Source of the DNA: Vallitaleaceae bacterium
GTDB lineage: Bacteria > Bacillota > Clostridia > Lachnospirales > Vallitaleaceae
Direction of reading: 5' to 3'
Assembly: GCA_027858555.1 (NCBI GenBank)
Contig: JAQICP010000397.1
Coordinates: forward strand, 1-7,063
DNA: 7,063 nt
Positions 7,036 through 7,063 of the stretch are shown in pieces (the first letter of the stretch is position 1; the number at the start of each line of letters is the position of its first letter). The position numbers and the translations under genes are program-made. The notes beneath the pieces are model-generated. The model saw nothing but the letters and a program-made list of their open reading frames with translations, was not told where the DNA came from and did no database searches.

Positions 7036-7048
7036 TATAGTTACTATA
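7036..7048. repeat. Perfect 13-bp inverted repeat upstream of the promoter
   Basis: TATAGT and ACTATA flank a single T, giving an exact palindrome with 6-bp arms. It lies about 30 bp upstream of the -35 candidate, so it could be a binding site for a regulator of the arginine operon or of a neighbour to the right. Its AT-richness allows a chance origin, and no known motif is recognised in it. Confidence 0.35.
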
Positions 7049-7063
7049 ATACACAAAATACGG

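Noticed and set aside
7030..7063. Rightward gene start at ATG 7030
   Set aside because: Only 11 codons are visible, with no Shine-Dalgarno sequence and no recognisable N-terminus; not enough to call a gene.

Overview
The window is an arginine and carbamoyl-phosphate biosynthesis operon read entirely from the minus strand. In transcription order, from the right end to the left, it holds a short promoter region, argJ, argB, argD, carA and a 5' portion of carB that runs off the left edge. The low GC content (roughly 40% by eye), strong GGAGG-type ribosome binding sites, the argJ-argB-argD-carA-carB order (compare Bacillus subtilis argCJBD-carAB-argF) and the protein styles suggest a Gram-positive Firmicute, most likely a clostridium. 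That assignment is inference from composition and synteny; no taxonomic marker such as rRNA is present.

Layout, right to left. Positions 6936-7063 are non-coding and carry a sigma-A-like promoter overlapped by two tandem ARG-box-like motifs 20 bp apart, plus two small inverted repeats. argJ occupies 5715-6935, argB 4813-5691, argD 3626-4816, carA 2530-3600, and carB 2521 down to position 1 (incomplete). Gaps are 23 bp (argJ-argB), a 4-base overlap (argB-argD), 25 bp (argD-carA) and 8 bp (carA-carB). No internal terminator is visible, so one polycistronic mRNA is expected. Two starts should be set downstream of the longest open frame: carA at 3600 and argJ at 6935, each placed by a good Shine-Dalgarno sequence.

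How the genes work together. ArgJ makes N-acetylglutamate by recycling the acetyl group from N-acetylornithine and so releases ornithine. ArgB phosphorylates N-acetylglutamate and ArgD transaminates the semialdehyde to N-acetylornithine. CarA and CarB make carbamoyl phosphate, which ornithine carbamoyltransferase joins to ornithine. The reductase between ArgB and ArgD (ArgC) is not in the window, nor are argF, argG and argH. The promoter arrangement suggests repression by an ArgR/AhrC-type regulator when arginine is plentiful.

This is a conserved housekeeping locus. I see no mobile element, CRISPR array, RNA gene, defence system or unrecognised gene. The points worth a second look lie in the 128 bp upstream of argJ and in the absence of argC from the head of the operon.
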